Origin: Noviherbaspirillum pedocola
Lineage (GTDB): Bacteria; Pseudomonadota; Gammaproteobacteria; Burkholderiales; Burkholderiaceae_D
Assembly: GCF_016632335.1 (NCBI RefSeq)
Contig: NZ_JAEPBG010000002.1
Coordinates: 648,768-712,767, forward strand
Length of the DNA: 64,000 nt
Reading direction: 5' to 3'
Shown: positions 1 through 8,679 of the stretch, piece after piece
Layout: every line of letters starts with the position of its first letter
How positions within the stretch are numbered: the stretch's first letter is position 1
Program-made: the position numbers and the translations under genes
The notes under the pieces: generated by a model
Database searches by the model: none
What the model was told of the DNA's origin: nothing
Seen by the model: only the letters and a program-made list of their open reading frames with translations

Positions 1-1
1 G

Positions 2-70
2 CGCCGCCGCAGCGACGACGAGCGTCTGCTGGCGCGCGTGGCTGAACCCGATCCTTCCCATTCCTCCTGA
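2..70 (+). CDS. C-terminal end of an upstream protein, partial
   Basis: An open frame enters from the left edge and stops at 68-70. It gives 22 residues with a charged, hydrophilic tail that contains DDERLLARV. It ends 19 bases before the efflux outer-membrane gene, so it is probably the end of an inner-membrane efflux component, since NodT-type genes usually follow an MFS (EmrB-like), FUSC or RND pump gene. Too little is present to name the family. Confidence 0.4.
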   Translation, partial: RRRSDDERLLARVAEPDPSHSS

Positions 71-89
71 TTCCTTCTGATTTCTTCCG

Positions 90-1535
90 ATGCGCCAGAT
101 CCTTCGTTCCCGCACCCATCGAACATTGCGCACCGTGCTTGTCGCGGCCTTGTTGGCACCGCTCGCCGGCTGCGTACTCGGCCCCCGTTATGAAACACCG
201 CAGGTGAGCACGCCGGCACAGTTCAAGGAAGCGGGCGACTGGGTACTGGCCACGCCGGCCGACGACGCCGCGCGCGGTGCATGGTGGCGCGTGTTTGGCG
301 ATCCGGTGCTCGATGCGTTGGCGGCACAGGTTGCGGTATCGAACCAGAACGTGGCCGCGGCAGCCGCAGCGTATGACCAGGCGCGCTCGCTGGTACGGCA
401 GCAGCGCGCCTCGCTGTTCCCGGTGGTGACGCTCGATGGCGCCGCCAATCGCAGCAGCAGCGGCACGGGCAGCGGCGGCACCATCGCTTCCCGTATTGGC
501 AATACCTATCAGGTCTCGATGGGCGCGAGCTGGGAACCGGATGTCTGGGGACGCTTGCGCCTCGGCGTTGCCGGCGCAAGCGCCAGTGCCCAGGCCAGCG
601 CGGCCGATCTCGCTTCGGCGCAGCTGTCGGCGCAGGGCGAACTCGTGGTCGATTACCTGAACCTGCGAGAGGCCGATGTGCAATCGCAGCTGCTGGCCGA
701 AACCATCGCTGCCTATCAGCGCGCGCTCCAGATCGCGCAGAACCGCTACGCTGCGGGCATCGCTCCGAAAACCGATGTGCTGCAGGCGCAAACGCAGCTG
801 GCCAATGCCCAGGCCGACTTGGTCGCGTTGCAGCAGAACCGCGCGCAATACGAGCATGCCATCGCGGTCCTGATCGGTAAGCCGCCGGCCGAGTTCACGC
901 TGGAATCGGTCGTCTGGCAGCCGACGGTGCCGCAGGTGCCGCTGATGTTGCCGGCCATGCTGCTGGAGCGTCGCCCCGACATCGCCGCCGCCGAGCGCTC
1001 GGTGGCCGCGGCCAACGCGCAGATCGGCATTGCGCAGGCGGGTTATTTCCCGAGCATCGGCTTGTCGGGTTCGTATGGCACGAACGGTAGCCGGGTGGCG
1101 GATCTGTTCTCGACCTCGGCCGCGGGCTGGTCGCTCGGCGCCTCGCTGGCGCAACGCATCTTCGATGCCGGCGCAGTCAGCGCACAGGTGGCTTCGGCAC
1201 GCGCCGCGCAGCGGCGCGCCGCCGCAATCTATCGGCAAACCGTATTGACGGCCTTCCAGGATGTCGAAGACCAGTTGTCGGCGAACCGCATCCTGGAAAA
1301 GCAGCTCGATCTGCGCCGCACTGCGTCCGAGGCCGCGAACCAGGCCGAGCAGCAGGTGCTGAACCGTTACAAGGCGGGGCAGGTGGCTTATACGGACGTC
1401 ATTACCGCGCAGACCACGGCGTTGTCGGCACGTCGCACGCTGGCGCAGCTGCAGGCGAACCGGCAGAGCGCGGCGGTTGCGTTGATACAGGCCCTGGGTG
1501 GCGGATGGCAGGGGTTGGGTGTGGCGGGCGAGTGA
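90..1535 (+). CDS. NodT-family efflux outer membrane lipoprotein (TolC/OprM-like)
   Basis: 481 aa outer-membrane channel of a tripartite efflux pump, expected to trimerise and connect with a periplasmic adaptor and inner-membrane pump to export small molecules. The N-terminus has a basic, hydrophobic signal ending in a lipobox LAGC (Cys28), followed by GPRYETP, typical of NodT/OprM lipoproteins. Two outer-membrane-efflux repeats follow, with the hallmark LLERRPDIAAAERSVAAANA near the middle and an Ala/Gln-rich helical C-terminal half. Length fits the family (about 460-500 aa). It lies 19 bases after the end of an upstream reading frame, so it is likely the last gene of an efflux operon. A small hairpin (1551-1567) without a T-run follows. 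The substrate cannot be told from sequence. Confidence 0.93.
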   Translation: MRQILRSRTHRTLRTVLVAALLAPLAGCVLGPRYETPQVSTPAQFKEAGDWVLATPADDAARGAWWRVFGDPVLDALAAQVAVSNQNVAAAAAAYDQARSLVRQQRASLFPVVTLDGAANRSSSGTGSGGTIASRIGNTYQVSMGASWEPDVWGRLRLGVAGASASAQASAADLASAQLSAQGELVVDYLNLREADVQSQLLAETIAAYQRALQIAQNRYAAGIAPKTDVLQAQTQLANAQADLVALQQNRAQYEHAIAVLIGKPPAEFTLESVVWQPTVPQVPLMLPAMLLERRPDIAAAERSVAAANAQIGIAQAGYFPSIGLSGSYGTNGSRVADLFSTSAAGWSLGASLAQRIFDAGAVSAQVASARAAQRRAAAIYRQTVLTAFQDVEDQLSANRILEKQLDLRRTASEAANQAEQQVLNRYKAGQVAYTDVITAQTTALSARRTLAQLQANRQSAAVALIQALGGGWQGLGVAGE

Positions 1536-1787
1536 AGTGGGCTTCGGCAAGTCCGGGTAAGCCGGACGTGGCGCAGCATCACCGCATGCGATAGGCCGAA
1601 GCCACTGGCCGTACGGAAGGCTGGATGCCGCCCAAGGCTGGATGCTGAACGGTCGACGGTTCGGATTTTCCGGAAGGGGAAGGATCTTTGTTTTACCGAA
1701 TGCGAATCGTTCTGCGTGGAGAAGCACAAAGCGCCGCAATTTTGCGGTCAATGAAGCGCATCCATCCCGTTCAAGGAGAACCCTGCC

Positions 1788-2792
1788 ATGTTCACGAGTC
1801 CTGTAACCGGTCTAACCTCACATCCTGACGCACGGCCCCACGACGCCGGAAGTACAGCAGGCAACTCGCGGCCTGCCTGCAAGCCGCCAGGTCTGCGACA
1901 GAGTCATGCCCGTGGAATGTGTAGCGATGCACCGGAAGCGGTAGATCCCAAGGCGATGAGCAAGACAGGAGCCATTGCGCTCGTCAGTAGAAACCGAAGC
2001 GCACCGTGCGCAGCGTCTGCGATTGAGGGGCCGGACAAGGCGTCCACTTCTGCGCCGGATCAAGACCGGCAATCCCATGCCAACAAGGCGACGGATTTGA
2101 ATCGGCGACATGTCGGGCGCTTTCTTTCGCCGGTGAAAAAGGCGATTCGCCACTTTTCAGGCACGGCGATCGGCGCGGCAATCAAGCAGAACCTGGATAA
2201 CTCGGATCTTGCGCACAGGATGTCGTTTGAAGACATCAGGCGTTGTCTGGATTCGTATCCGATCGATAGTGAGCGAGTGGAGGACATGATCCGCACGCTC
2301 ACGATCCCGGCGCGGGACTACGGCGGCGTGCTGAAAGGCGATCGGCAATATTACGACTACGTCAAGGCCAATACCCAAAACAAGCGCAAGGGCAAGCAAA
2401 AGGAGCACACGAAGGCGGTTCTGGCGGAACTTCTCAATTCCAGTCCCTTCAATCTGCGCCCGGGCAACAGCGCCGAGAACCGATCCCTAGGCAAGGCTTT
2501 CGATCCGAATCTTGACAAGACTGGGAAAAAGACTCCGCTGTCTCAAAGCATCGACGACTTGGGAAAGAAGCACACCGGCATCCTTTCGCCGGCCAAGGAC
2601 TTTAATGCCGGAATCAATCGCCGGCCCGACAACGTAGACCAGGATGCAACTCCCGAGCACAGAAGCTCCACATCGTTGACGCGGGAAGCGGAAGGGCACT
2701 TTGAAAAAAGTCTGTTATCAGCTTTTGGCGGGGCGAAAATGCGCAAGTATCCTGATTCGCAGCCTTTTAGCAGTCTTGCGTCGCGCTGCTGA
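1788..2792 (+). CDS. hypothetical protein, Ser/Thr/Pro-rich N-terminus; possible secreted effector
   Basis: 334 aa, family not recognised. The start at 1788 is supported by AAGGAG at 1773-1778, nine bases upstream. The first 100 or so residues are disordered-looking and rich in Ser, Thr, Pro, Ala and His. The middle (about 105-205) is more ordered and helical (IGAAIKQNLDNSDLAHRMS, then a Lys-rich stretch). The tail is again hydrophilic and ends in a lone Cys. There is no signal peptide, membrane segment or recognisable catalytic motif. It stands alone, with 252 bases of non-coding DNA upstream and no operon partner. A disordered polar N-terminus on an orphan gene is compatible with a type III effector, and two CesT-like chaperones occur elsewhere in the window, but nothing ties this gene to them. 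Coding status is fairly secure; function is unknown. Confidence 0.6.
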   Translation: MFTSPVTGLTSHPDARPHDAGSTAGNSRPACKPPGLRQSHARGMCSDAPEAVDPKAMSKTGAIALVSRNRSAPCAASAIEGPDKASTSAPDQDRQSHANKATDLNRRHVGRFLSPVKKAIRHFSGTAIGAAIKQNLDNSDLAHRMSFEDIRRCLDSYPIDSERVEDMIRTLTIPARDYGGVLKGDRQYYDYVKANTQNKRKGKQKEHTKAVLAELLNSSPFNLRPGNSAENRSLGKAFDPNLDKTGKKTPLSQSIDDLGKKHTGILSPAKDFNAGINRRPDNVDQDATPEHRSSTSLTREAEGHFEKSLLSAFGGAKMRKYPDSQPFSSLASRC

Positions 2793-2968
2793 CTGAACAG
2801 GCGGGCCGGATGGCAAATCGGATCACAGGTTCGGTGAGCATACTTGCCCGCACCCGTCGCTGCAGCACGTCTGCTGCAGCTGTGCTCGACAATCCGCTGC
2901 GCAACCTGGGTTGAGCTTGCGCTGCGAGGCCCAAGTTCGTGACGCTTGTCACGCTTCGCAAACGCAGG

Positions 2969-3202
2969 CTAGATCAACTCCAATCGTCGTTCGATACGCT
3001 GCACCCGCTCCGCCAGCTTTTCCATTGCGATCTGCTGAAGAGCCGCGTCCTCATGGAGATGCAGGTGACTGCGGCGCAGGTCGACGACCGAGTTGTCGAT
3101 GCTCACCATTCTCTGACGCATATCGGAAATGTCGGATCTGACGTCGGCAAGCGCGGCCCGCATGGCCTTGAGGTGTTCAAGGATCAGATTGTCCGTATGC
3201 AT
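2969..3202 (-). CDS. small coiled-coil protein, conserved hypothetical type
   Basis: 77 aa on the minus strand. I chose the start at 3202 over 3250 because GGAGGAAAC lies directly upstream (3203-3211). The protein is almost entirely amphipathic helix with heptad-like spacing (LKAMRAALADVRSDISDMRQRM, then RVQRIERRLELI at the C-terminus), so it probably forms a coiled coil. Similar 70-80 residue proteins with the ending ERIERRLEL occur widely in alpha- and betaproteobacteria without known function. It is convergent with the gene at 1788-2792 and separate from the P450 gene. No membrane segment or motif for enzymatic activity. Confidence 0.65.
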   Translation of the reverse strand: MHTDNLILEHLKAMRAALADVRSDISDMRQRMVSIDNSVVDLRRSHLHLHEDAALQQIAMEKLAERVQRIERRLELI

Positions 3203-3311
3203 GTTTCCTCCCGTATTGGCACTCCTGGCCGTGGAGCGATGGGTAGGCAAATCTTGCCGGGCCGACGCGCGAGCCTACCGCAAAAGTCGACCGAATGGTG
3301 AAATATTGTGT

Positions 3312-3475
3312 CTAGAGCGTATTCGCCCTGCCCAGCCTCACGATGCCGGCCGCATTGCCGCCGGCACGGCGTTGCGCCTCCTCGCCGTACTGCCGGTACG
3401 GCTCGTCGCCGCGCCTTGTTCCGACGAGAATGCGCCTCGGCCTCGCTGAGTCCAGTCAGGGCGAATACGCTCTAG
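3312..3475. repeat. 164-bp palindromic element with 19-bp terminal inverted repeats, CTAG-flanked
   Basis: The sequence CTAGAGCGTATTCGCCCTG at 3312-3330 recurs perfectly inverted at 3457-3475. The element is a long imperfect palindrome: its exact centre (about 3393) is a 7-bp hairpin GCCGTAC/GTACGGC (3384-3390 and 3396-3402), and the halves between centre and ends remain partly complementary. Both ends carry CTAG, which fits a 4-bp target duplication of the kind made by some IS5-group elements. It encodes nothing. Its right end overlaps the stop codon of the P450 gene. It could be a non-autonomous mobile element or act as a bidirectional transcription barrier. Confidence 0.75.
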
Positions 3476-4767
3476 TGAGGCGTCACATTGCTGACCACAA
3501 ACCCGCTCGCCGGCAATGCCGGCACGCGGCCGAGATCGATCCAGAAATTCTGTCGCGGCACTTCGCAGCGCATCGACGAAACATACAGGCCCAGCAGCGT
3601 CTTGATGATGCCGATCGTGATCCATTCGCCGGGGCAGCGGTGGTTCGTGTGGAAGTCGCCGCCTCCCGAGGGAATGAGCGTGTGGGCATTGCCCTGCCAT
3701 CCCGTAAAGCGTTCCGGCCGGAAGCGGTTTGGCTGCTCCCACAGGCGCGGATCGTGGTTGGTGCCGTACAGGTCCAGCAGTACCCAGTCGCCCTCGTCGA
3801 AGCGATGGCCGCGCCACTCGAAAGGCGCAAGCGCCACGCCGCCCATGGCCGGAATGAAGGGATAGAAGCGTCGCACTTCCTGAACCACCTCGAGCGCCGC
3901 ATCGCCACCCGCGGCCACGGCGTCCCGGTATTGCGGATGCTGATGCAGGGCCAATGCGCCGAAGGCGAGATAGCGTGCCACGGCAATTGTCGGCCGCAGA
4001 AAATTGATCAGTTCAACCGCGCCGACTTCCGCGGACATTTCCTCGCCGTCCGCGTCCCTATGCGTAGCGATCACATCCAGCGCGCTGCCAGCCGGCGGAT
4101 CGATCCGGTTCGCACGCACATCCTCGATCAGGCCGCTCGCCCAGCGCTCGGTGCGGTGGCGCAGGATCATGCCGCGCCAGTTGCGCGGTCCGACGCTGGC
4201 CGAGCCCTCGATCATCGCGGCAAATTCCTCGGTGCGCGTTTCGACCTCGTCGTCCGACATGTCGATGCCGACCCACTCGGCAGCCGCGCGACACAGCACG
4301 CGCTGCGCTTCGTCATGCAGCACCACGCTGTCGGCATCAATCCAGCGGTGCAGGCGCGTGTGCCAGGCATCAGTGACGAGCTCGTACAGCTGCTGCATGT
4401 GCTCCGGCGTCATCAGCGACATATACATCGCCTTGCGCACGCGGTGCGCTTCGCCGTCGAGCGTCATGACGCTGCCATAGTCCTGCAGCAGCATCACCGT
4501 GGTCGGCGGCAGCGCGCCGCGACGGGTAAAGCGTCCGGGCTCGTAAAACATGCGCGCGGCATCTTCGCCCATCACGCAGGTGGCGCGCCTGGCCATCAGC
4601 GTGGCCTGAAACACATCGCTGCCATGGCGCTGGAAGCGATTGGGCATGTAGCGATAGCCTTCGGCCAGCAGCGACGCCGACTGGTCAAAGCCGGATTCCT
4701 GTGGAAACTCGGTGGCGGCGACCAGAGGACCAGTCACCGCCACCATCGAGGTGCGGGGCGCGCTCAT
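3472..4767 (-). CDS. cytochrome P450, CYP152-like fatty-acid peroxygenase
   Basis: 431 aa haem-thiolate enzyme. CYP152 enzymes (P450-BS-beta, P450-SP-alpha, OleT) use hydrogen peroxide to hydroxylate or decarboxylate fatty acids and need no redox partner. Visible family marks: the I-helix has Arg258-Pro259 in FLRPTIAVARY instead of the usual acid-Thr pair, ExxR is Glu297-Arg300, and the haem ligand is Cys378 in HTNHRCPGEW, followed by a Trp-Ile-Thr typical of the group. The N-terminal section around residues 96-121 (YGSVMTLDGEAHRVRK) aligns well with CYP152 members. At the position of Gln85/His85 of BS-beta/OleT it appears to have Met101. The gene overlaps the small upstream gene by ATGA, suggesting coupled translation. 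Its stop codon lies in the CTAG end of a palindromic repeat. The exact substrate is unknown. Confidence 0.9.
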   Translation of the reverse strand: MSAPRTSMVAVTGPLVAATEFPQESGFDQSASLLAEGYRYMPNRFQRHGSDVFQATLMARRATCVMGEDAARMFYEPGRFTRRGALPPTTVMLLQDYGSVMTLDGEAHRVRKAMYMSLMTPEHMQQLYELVTDAWHTRLHRWIDADSVVLHDEAQRVLCRAAAEWVGIDMSDDEVETRTEEFAAMIEGSASVGPRNWRGMILRHRTERWASGLIEDVRANRIDPPAGSALDVIATHRDADGEEMSAEVGAVELINFLRPTIAVARYLAFGALALHQHPQYRDAVAAGGDAALEVVQEVRRFYPFIPAMGGVALAPFEWRGHRFDEGDWVLLDLYGTNHDPRLWEQPNRFRPERFTGWQGNAHTLIPSGGGDFHTNHRCPGEWITIGIIKTLLGLYVSSMRCEVPRQNFWIDLGRVPALPASGFVVSNVTPH

Positions 4768-4964
4768 TGCGCTTTGGATGGCGGGGAATTCCTGTCCTCG
4801 GGCACATCGTTGTGCCGGGTGTCGCGATTGACGCGGTGCGGCTGGCTGGTGACGTCATCGCCCTCGTTGGGTGGATCCATGTGCTGATCGCCGGATTGCT
4901 TGCGGCGGGATTCTTCGCTGCCGGTGGTTTGGCCGCGTTCCCGGTTCGGATGCCTGGTTTCCAT
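4764..4964 (-). CDS. small hydrophilic protein upstream of the P450 gene
   Basis: 66 aa, very polar, rich in Arg, Asp, Glu, Gln, Asn and Ser, without hydrophobic core or Cys, so probably disordered. An ATG at 4976 is also in frame, but the ATG at 4964 has GATGGAG six bases upstream and is preferred. The stop codon overlaps the P450 start as ATGA, which argues that it is translated and coupled to the P450. No family recognised. The alternative is a non-coding leader that happens to be open. Divergent from the SDR gene at 5196. Confidence 0.45.
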   Translation of the reverse strand: METRHPNRERGQTTGSEESRRKQSGDQHMDPPNEGDDVTSQPHRVNRDTRHNDVPEDRNSPPSKAQ

Positions 4965-5195
4965 GTAGAGCTCCATCTTCGCGATTGTCGAAAGGACTGG
5001 TTAGAACGCGGGGTTTGGCCAGAGTTCGCCCGGTCATTCGGCATGCCCCCGGTTCGCGCAAGCTCGGAGAACTCCTACGCGCATTGGCCCTGTCTTCCGA
5101 CAGACCCGGGACGCCGGGCTGCCTATCATCGCTGAGAGAGGTCGCCGCCATGCACAGGTGCGGCGTCGAAAAGCATGGCAATCGAGGAGAGTGAC

Positions 5196-6053
5196 ATGGA
5201 TGAACCGAAGAGCGTGCCGCCGCAGGTGCAGGATCAGCAGCCCGGCAGCCAGAAGCAAATGACGCCGCAGCCGGCCACCGAAGCACCAGGCGTGAAAGGT
5301 AGCGGCAAATTGCAGGACCAGGTCGCGGTCATCACCGGCGGCGACTCCGGCATCGGCCGCGCGGTGGCAGTGCAATATGCCCGGGAAGGCGCGGATATCG
5401 CCGTCCTGTATCTGAACGAGCATGACGATGCGAAGGAGACGGTGCGGCTGGTAGAGGCCGAGGGCCGGCGCTGTATCGCCATCGCTGGCGATGTCGGCGA
5501 TGAAGGCTTTTGCCGCAAGGCGGTAGGAGATGCGGTGGCTCAGCTCGGTCGGCTCGATATTCTCGTGAACAATGCCGCCGAGCAGCATCCACAGGAATCG
5601 ATCACCGACATCAGCGCCGAGCAGCTCGAGCGCACCTTCCGCACCAACATCTTTGGCCAGTTCTACATGGTCAAGGCGGTGCTGCCGCATATGAAGAAGG
5701 GCGCGCGCATTATCAACACCGCTTCGGTGACCGCCTATCGCGGCAGCCCGCAACTGCTCGACTATTCCTCGACCAAGGGCGCGATCGTTGCCTTCACGCG
5801 CTCGCTGGCGCAATCGCTGATCAAGGACGGAATACATGTGAACGGCGTCGCCCCAGGACCGATCTGGACGCCGCTGATACCCTCGACCTTCTCCGAGGAG
5901 AAAGTGGAAAGCTTCGGCTCCAGTGTGCCGATGGGCCGTCCCGGGCAGCCCGAGGAAGTTGCACCCTGCTATGTCTTCCTTGCCTGGGAAGGCTGCAGCT
6001 ACATGGCTGGTCAGATCCTGCATCCGAACGGCGGCGAAATCATCAACGGATGA
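5196..6053 (+). CDS. SDR-family oxidoreductase (YghA/YhdF-like)
   Basis: 285 aa NAD(P)-dependent short-chain dehydrogenase with Rossmann fold. The start at 5196 has GAGGAG at 5184-5189; an earlier ATG at 5175 lacks a site. A 40-residue Pro/Gln-rich extension precedes the fold, as in the general-stress SDRs of the YghA/YdaD type. Motifs: TGGDSGIG (about 48-54) for the cofactor, NNAA (125-128), and the catalytic Ser177, Tyr190 and Lys194 (YSSTK). The C-terminus ends in GGEIING, usual for the subgroup. It is transcribed alone. Members of this subgroup are often stress-induced; the substrate cannot be predicted. Confidence 0.9.
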   Translation: MDEPKSVPPQVQDQQPGSQKQMTPQPATEAPGVKGSGKLQDQVAVITGGDSGIGRAVAVQYAREGADIAVLYLNEHDDAKETVRLVEAEGRRCIAIAGDVGDEGFCRKAVGDAVAQLGRLDILVNNAAEQHPQESITDISAEQLERTFRTNIFGQFYMVKAVLPHMKKGARIINTASVTAYRGSPQLLDYSSTKGAIVAFTRSLAQSLIKDGIHVNGVAPGPIWTPLIPSTFSEEKVESFGSSVPMGRPGQPEEVAPCYVFLAWEGCSYMAGQILHPNGGEIING

Positions 6054-6162
6054 TCAGCGGTTTCTTGAGCGTCGATCGCACTCCCATGCCGCCGGGAAAG
6101 GGTTCGACACGGCATAAACCGTTCTTTACAATCCGGGGCGCTAATGTGTACCCGCGTGGCCG

Positions 6163-7887
6163 ATGCCTGGGCCAACGGGACAACCCACTCCGGAGACCGC
6201 CATCAATTCCGTTTCTTCCAATAAAGCCGACTCCTTCCCGCCGCTGTGGCTGGTATGGCTGGCGGCTGTCGTTTTCATCTTCGCCGGGCTGGGCGGTCCG
6301 GGCATCCTGAACAATAACGAAGGGCTGTACGCCGAGATTCCGCGCGAGATGCTGGCCTCGCATGACTGGCGTTTCTGGATCATTCCGCATCTGAATGGCT
6401 TGCCTTACATGGAAAAGCCGCCGCTGTTGTACTGGCTGACGGCAGCGTCGTTCGCGCTGTTCGGCATTTCCGAATGGTCGGCGCGCCTGGTGCCGGCGCT
6501 GTCGGCGCTTGCCTGCGTGGGCACGCTGCTGTGGTTCGGCCGTGCTGTTGGACGGCCGCGTGCAGGCCGCCTGGGCGCGCTGATGTTCATTAGCGGTCTG
6601 GGCGTAGCATTGATGTCGCGGCTGCTGATGTTTGACATGCTGCTGACCGCGCTGGTAACCGCTGCCTTCTGCTGCAGTTATCGCTACCTTATCGAAGGCC
6701 GGCCGGCCTTGCTGCGCTGGGCGATGGCATGGCTGGCGCTGGCGATTCTGGCCAAGGGATTGCTCGGCGTACTGCTGTTTCCAATGGTGATGCTGGTCTT
6801 CCTTGCGAGCATCCATGGTCTTGGCCAGCGCTTCTGGCGGGCTGCGGCAAGCATGTTGCGGCCGGATGCATTACTGGTGTTTTTCGTGATTGCAGCGCCC
6901 TGGCACATCGCCGCCTCGCTGACCGAGCCGATCTTCGCCTGGTTCTATTTCATCAACGAGCATGTGCTGCGCTTTCTGGGTCGGCGCGAGCCGCACGATT
7001 ACTACAGTGGCCCGTGGTGGTACTACCTGCCACGCATGATGCTTTACCTGTTTCCATGGTCGCTGTTCCTGTTCGGTTTGTTGGCCCGGCAGCAGCCGGA
7101 GGCCGCGGCGTCCAGCGCGACCCTGCGCCGTTTTCTGCTGCTCGACTGGCTGTTGCCACTGCTGTTCTTCTCGGTGTCGCGTGCGAAGGCGAATTACTAC
7201 CTGGTCGCGGTGATGCCTTTCGCCGCGATGCATCTGGCGCTTGCGCTGGAGAACCGCGGCCTCGAGCGGCCATCGCTGCGTTCCTGGCCGGGGTATGCGG
7301 TTGCCATCCTCGGCGCGCTGCTGTGCATCATCGCTTCATTGCGCCATGACGACCCGCATAGCCCGGTGCAGTTTCTGCATCTTAGTCAGAAGTCGCTGCT
7401 CATCGCGGTCTTTGCAGCGATTGCTGTTGCCGGGCTGTCCTGCGCGCTGCTTGCGCGGCACACCCGGGCCGGGCTGGGCGCGTATCTGGCGCTGCCGGCG
7501 GCGCTGGGTGTGTTCGCCTATTTCCTGCTCATGGCAATGCAGCCGCAGGTCACTGCCAAGGACACGGCGTTGTGGCTGGAGCAGGAAGCGCGCGGTCGGG
7601 AAATCTATCTTTACCGTAATTTCGAAGAGATCTCTTCGCTGCCGTTTTACCTGAAGAAGCCGCTGCCGATTGTCGACGCCCGCAGCAATGACCTGTACTG
7701 GGGCAATCGGCTCAAGGCCAACAGGATCATGCTCAGCGATGCGCAATTCGGGCAGGCGCTCGAACGCGGCGCGAAGATTGCGATCGTCGTGATGGATTCC
7801 CAGCTCGCGGATTTCCGCGCGCGCGCCTGGGCTTCCGGGCTGCGCGAGGTGCGACGCAGCGGTCAGCTGACGGTGTTCATGAATTGA
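6163..7887 (+). CDS. ArnT-like glycosyltransferase family 39 membrane protein
   Basis: 574 aa polytopic inner-membrane protein with about 11-12 hydrophobic segments. It belongs to the PMT/ArnT (GT-C) fold group, which moves a sugar from a polyprenyl-phosphate donor to lipid A or protein on the periplasmic side. The first periplasmic loop carries NNEGLYAEIPREM (about 50-62) followed by YMEKPPLLYWL, the hallmark acidic and lipid-binding region of ArnT relatives. The C-terminal 100 residues form a soluble domain. The only nearby in-frame ATG is 6163; no strong ribosome site is visible. No other lipid A modification genes (arnB, arnC) are present, so the sugar is unknown and the arnT name is not assigned. 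Confidence 0.85.
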   Translation: MPGPTGQPTPETAINSVSSNKADSFPPLWLVWLAAVVFIFAGLGGPGILNNNEGLYAEIPREMLASHDWRFWIIPHLNGLPYMEKPPLLYWLTAASFALFGISEWSARLVPALSALACVGTLLWFGRAVGRPRAGRLGALMFISGLGVALMSRLLMFDMLLTALVTAAFCCSYRYLIEGRPALLRWAMAWLALAILAKGLLGVLLFPMVMLVFLASIHGLGQRFWRAAASMLRPDALLVFFVIAAPWHIAASLTEPIFAWFYFINEHVLRFLGRREPHDYYSGPWWYYLPRMMLYLFPWSLFLFGLLARQQPEAAASSATLRRFLLLDWLLPLLFFSVSRAKANYYLVAVMPFAAMHLALALENRGLERPSLRSWPGYAVAILGALLCIIASLRHDDPHSPVQFLHLSQKSLLIAVFAAIAVAGLSCALLARHTRAGLGAYLALPAALGVFAYFLLMAMQPQVTAKDTALWLEQEARGREIYLYRNFEEISSLPFYLKKPLPIVDARSNDLYWGNRLKANRIMLSDAQFGQALERGAKIAIVVMDSQLADFRARAWASGLREVRRSGQLTVFMN

Positions 7888-7914
7888 AAAAGCCCAGCCG
7901 TGCCCGGTCGAGTC

Positions 7915-8679
7915 TCAGGAGGCGGTGCCGTTTTGCGCGTCGGATGGCGCCATCGTGGACCAGGGCGCGGCATCGAATTCGAATGCGTCATCCTCGAAGA
8001 CGGAATTCAGTCGCCACAGCACTCGGCGGCGCGATACCGCTAGCGTCCACGACTCGGTCAGATCCGGCTGGTTTGCAGCAAAGGCTTCGTGACTAAGCAC
8101 GGCCGCGCATACGCCGGCGCCTGGATCGCGTATTGATTCATACAGGATGATCTGTACGCCCGTCTCGCGCGCCGACCTGGCGAACGCTTGACAGGCTGAA
8201 TAGTCGAGTGGATCACCCCATCGCGCTCGCTGTGCATCGTGCGGCGGTAGCCTCAGGTCGACCGCCGTGCCGGCGACGGGCGTGCGAAACAGGGTTTGTG
8301 CCATCGGCGGCATCGTCTCGAGCGCCGGGCTGTCGTTCAAAAAGCGCCAGCGCCAGTAGCCCAGTTCGGCGCAGGCGGTGCGGCGCTCCTCGGCGCCGTA
8401 AAACACACCGGGATCCGCTGGTGCGCGAAAGCGCGAACCCGAAGGCAGCGGCGGATAACGGAACGGGGTAAACAGCAGCCAGTGCAATTGACGCGGCGAA
8501 GCGGGCAGCGGTGGCTTGGAGGCATCGAGTATCGCTTCCAGCAGCGCCTGTTCATCGAGGGTGTCGACCAGCAACATGGTCGAGGCGCGGTGCTGTGCTT
8601 CGACCGCGCGCCACAGGCTGGTGGCCATGCTGCGCGCGTCCATACGCGGGTCAGATGCGGCCACGGTGGGCATCGACAT
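7915..8679 (-). CDS. RES-domain toxin of a RES/Xre toxin-antitoxin module
   Basis: About 254 aa. RES toxins (MbcT/ParT-like) degrade or transfer NAD+ and stop growth. The fold is recognisable from SGSRFRAPADPGVFYGA (about 81-96), with conserved Arg and Tyr, then Glu105 in TACAELGYW, and the late motif YSACQAFARSARETG followed by YESIRDPG. Together these supply the Arg-Tyr-Glu-Ser pattern of the family. It lies downstream of, and overlaps, the antitoxin gene, so the two are co-translated. The start is uncertain: ATGs at 8679, 8673 and 8643 are all possible and none has a good ribosome site; coupling to the antitoxin stop at 8651-8653 favours one of these. A longer frame up to 8859 is an out-of-frame shadow of the antitoxin. 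Confidence 0.85.
   Translation of the reverse strand: MSMPTVAASDPRMDARSMATSLWRAVEAQHRASTMLLVDTLDEQALLEAILDASKPPLPASPRQLHWLLFTPFRYPPLPSGSRFRAPADPGVFYGAEERRTACAELGYWRWRFLNDSPALETMPPMAQTLFRTPVAGTAVDLRLPPHDAQRARWGDPLDYSACQAFARSARETGVQIILYESIRDPGAGVCAAVLSHEAFAANQPDLTESWTLAVSRRRVLWRLNSVFEDDAFEFDAAPWSTMAPSDAQNGTAS

Noticed and set aside
1536..1787. Canonical hrpII/PIP box (TTCG-N16-TTCG) or HrpL box upstream of the candidate effectors
   Set aside because: Scanned by eye before 1788, 40494, 41120, 41880, 42471 and 53212; no acceptable match at correct spacing.
3343..4887. 514-aa plus-strand frame opposite the P450 gene
   Set aside because: Antisense of a gene with clear P450 motifs.
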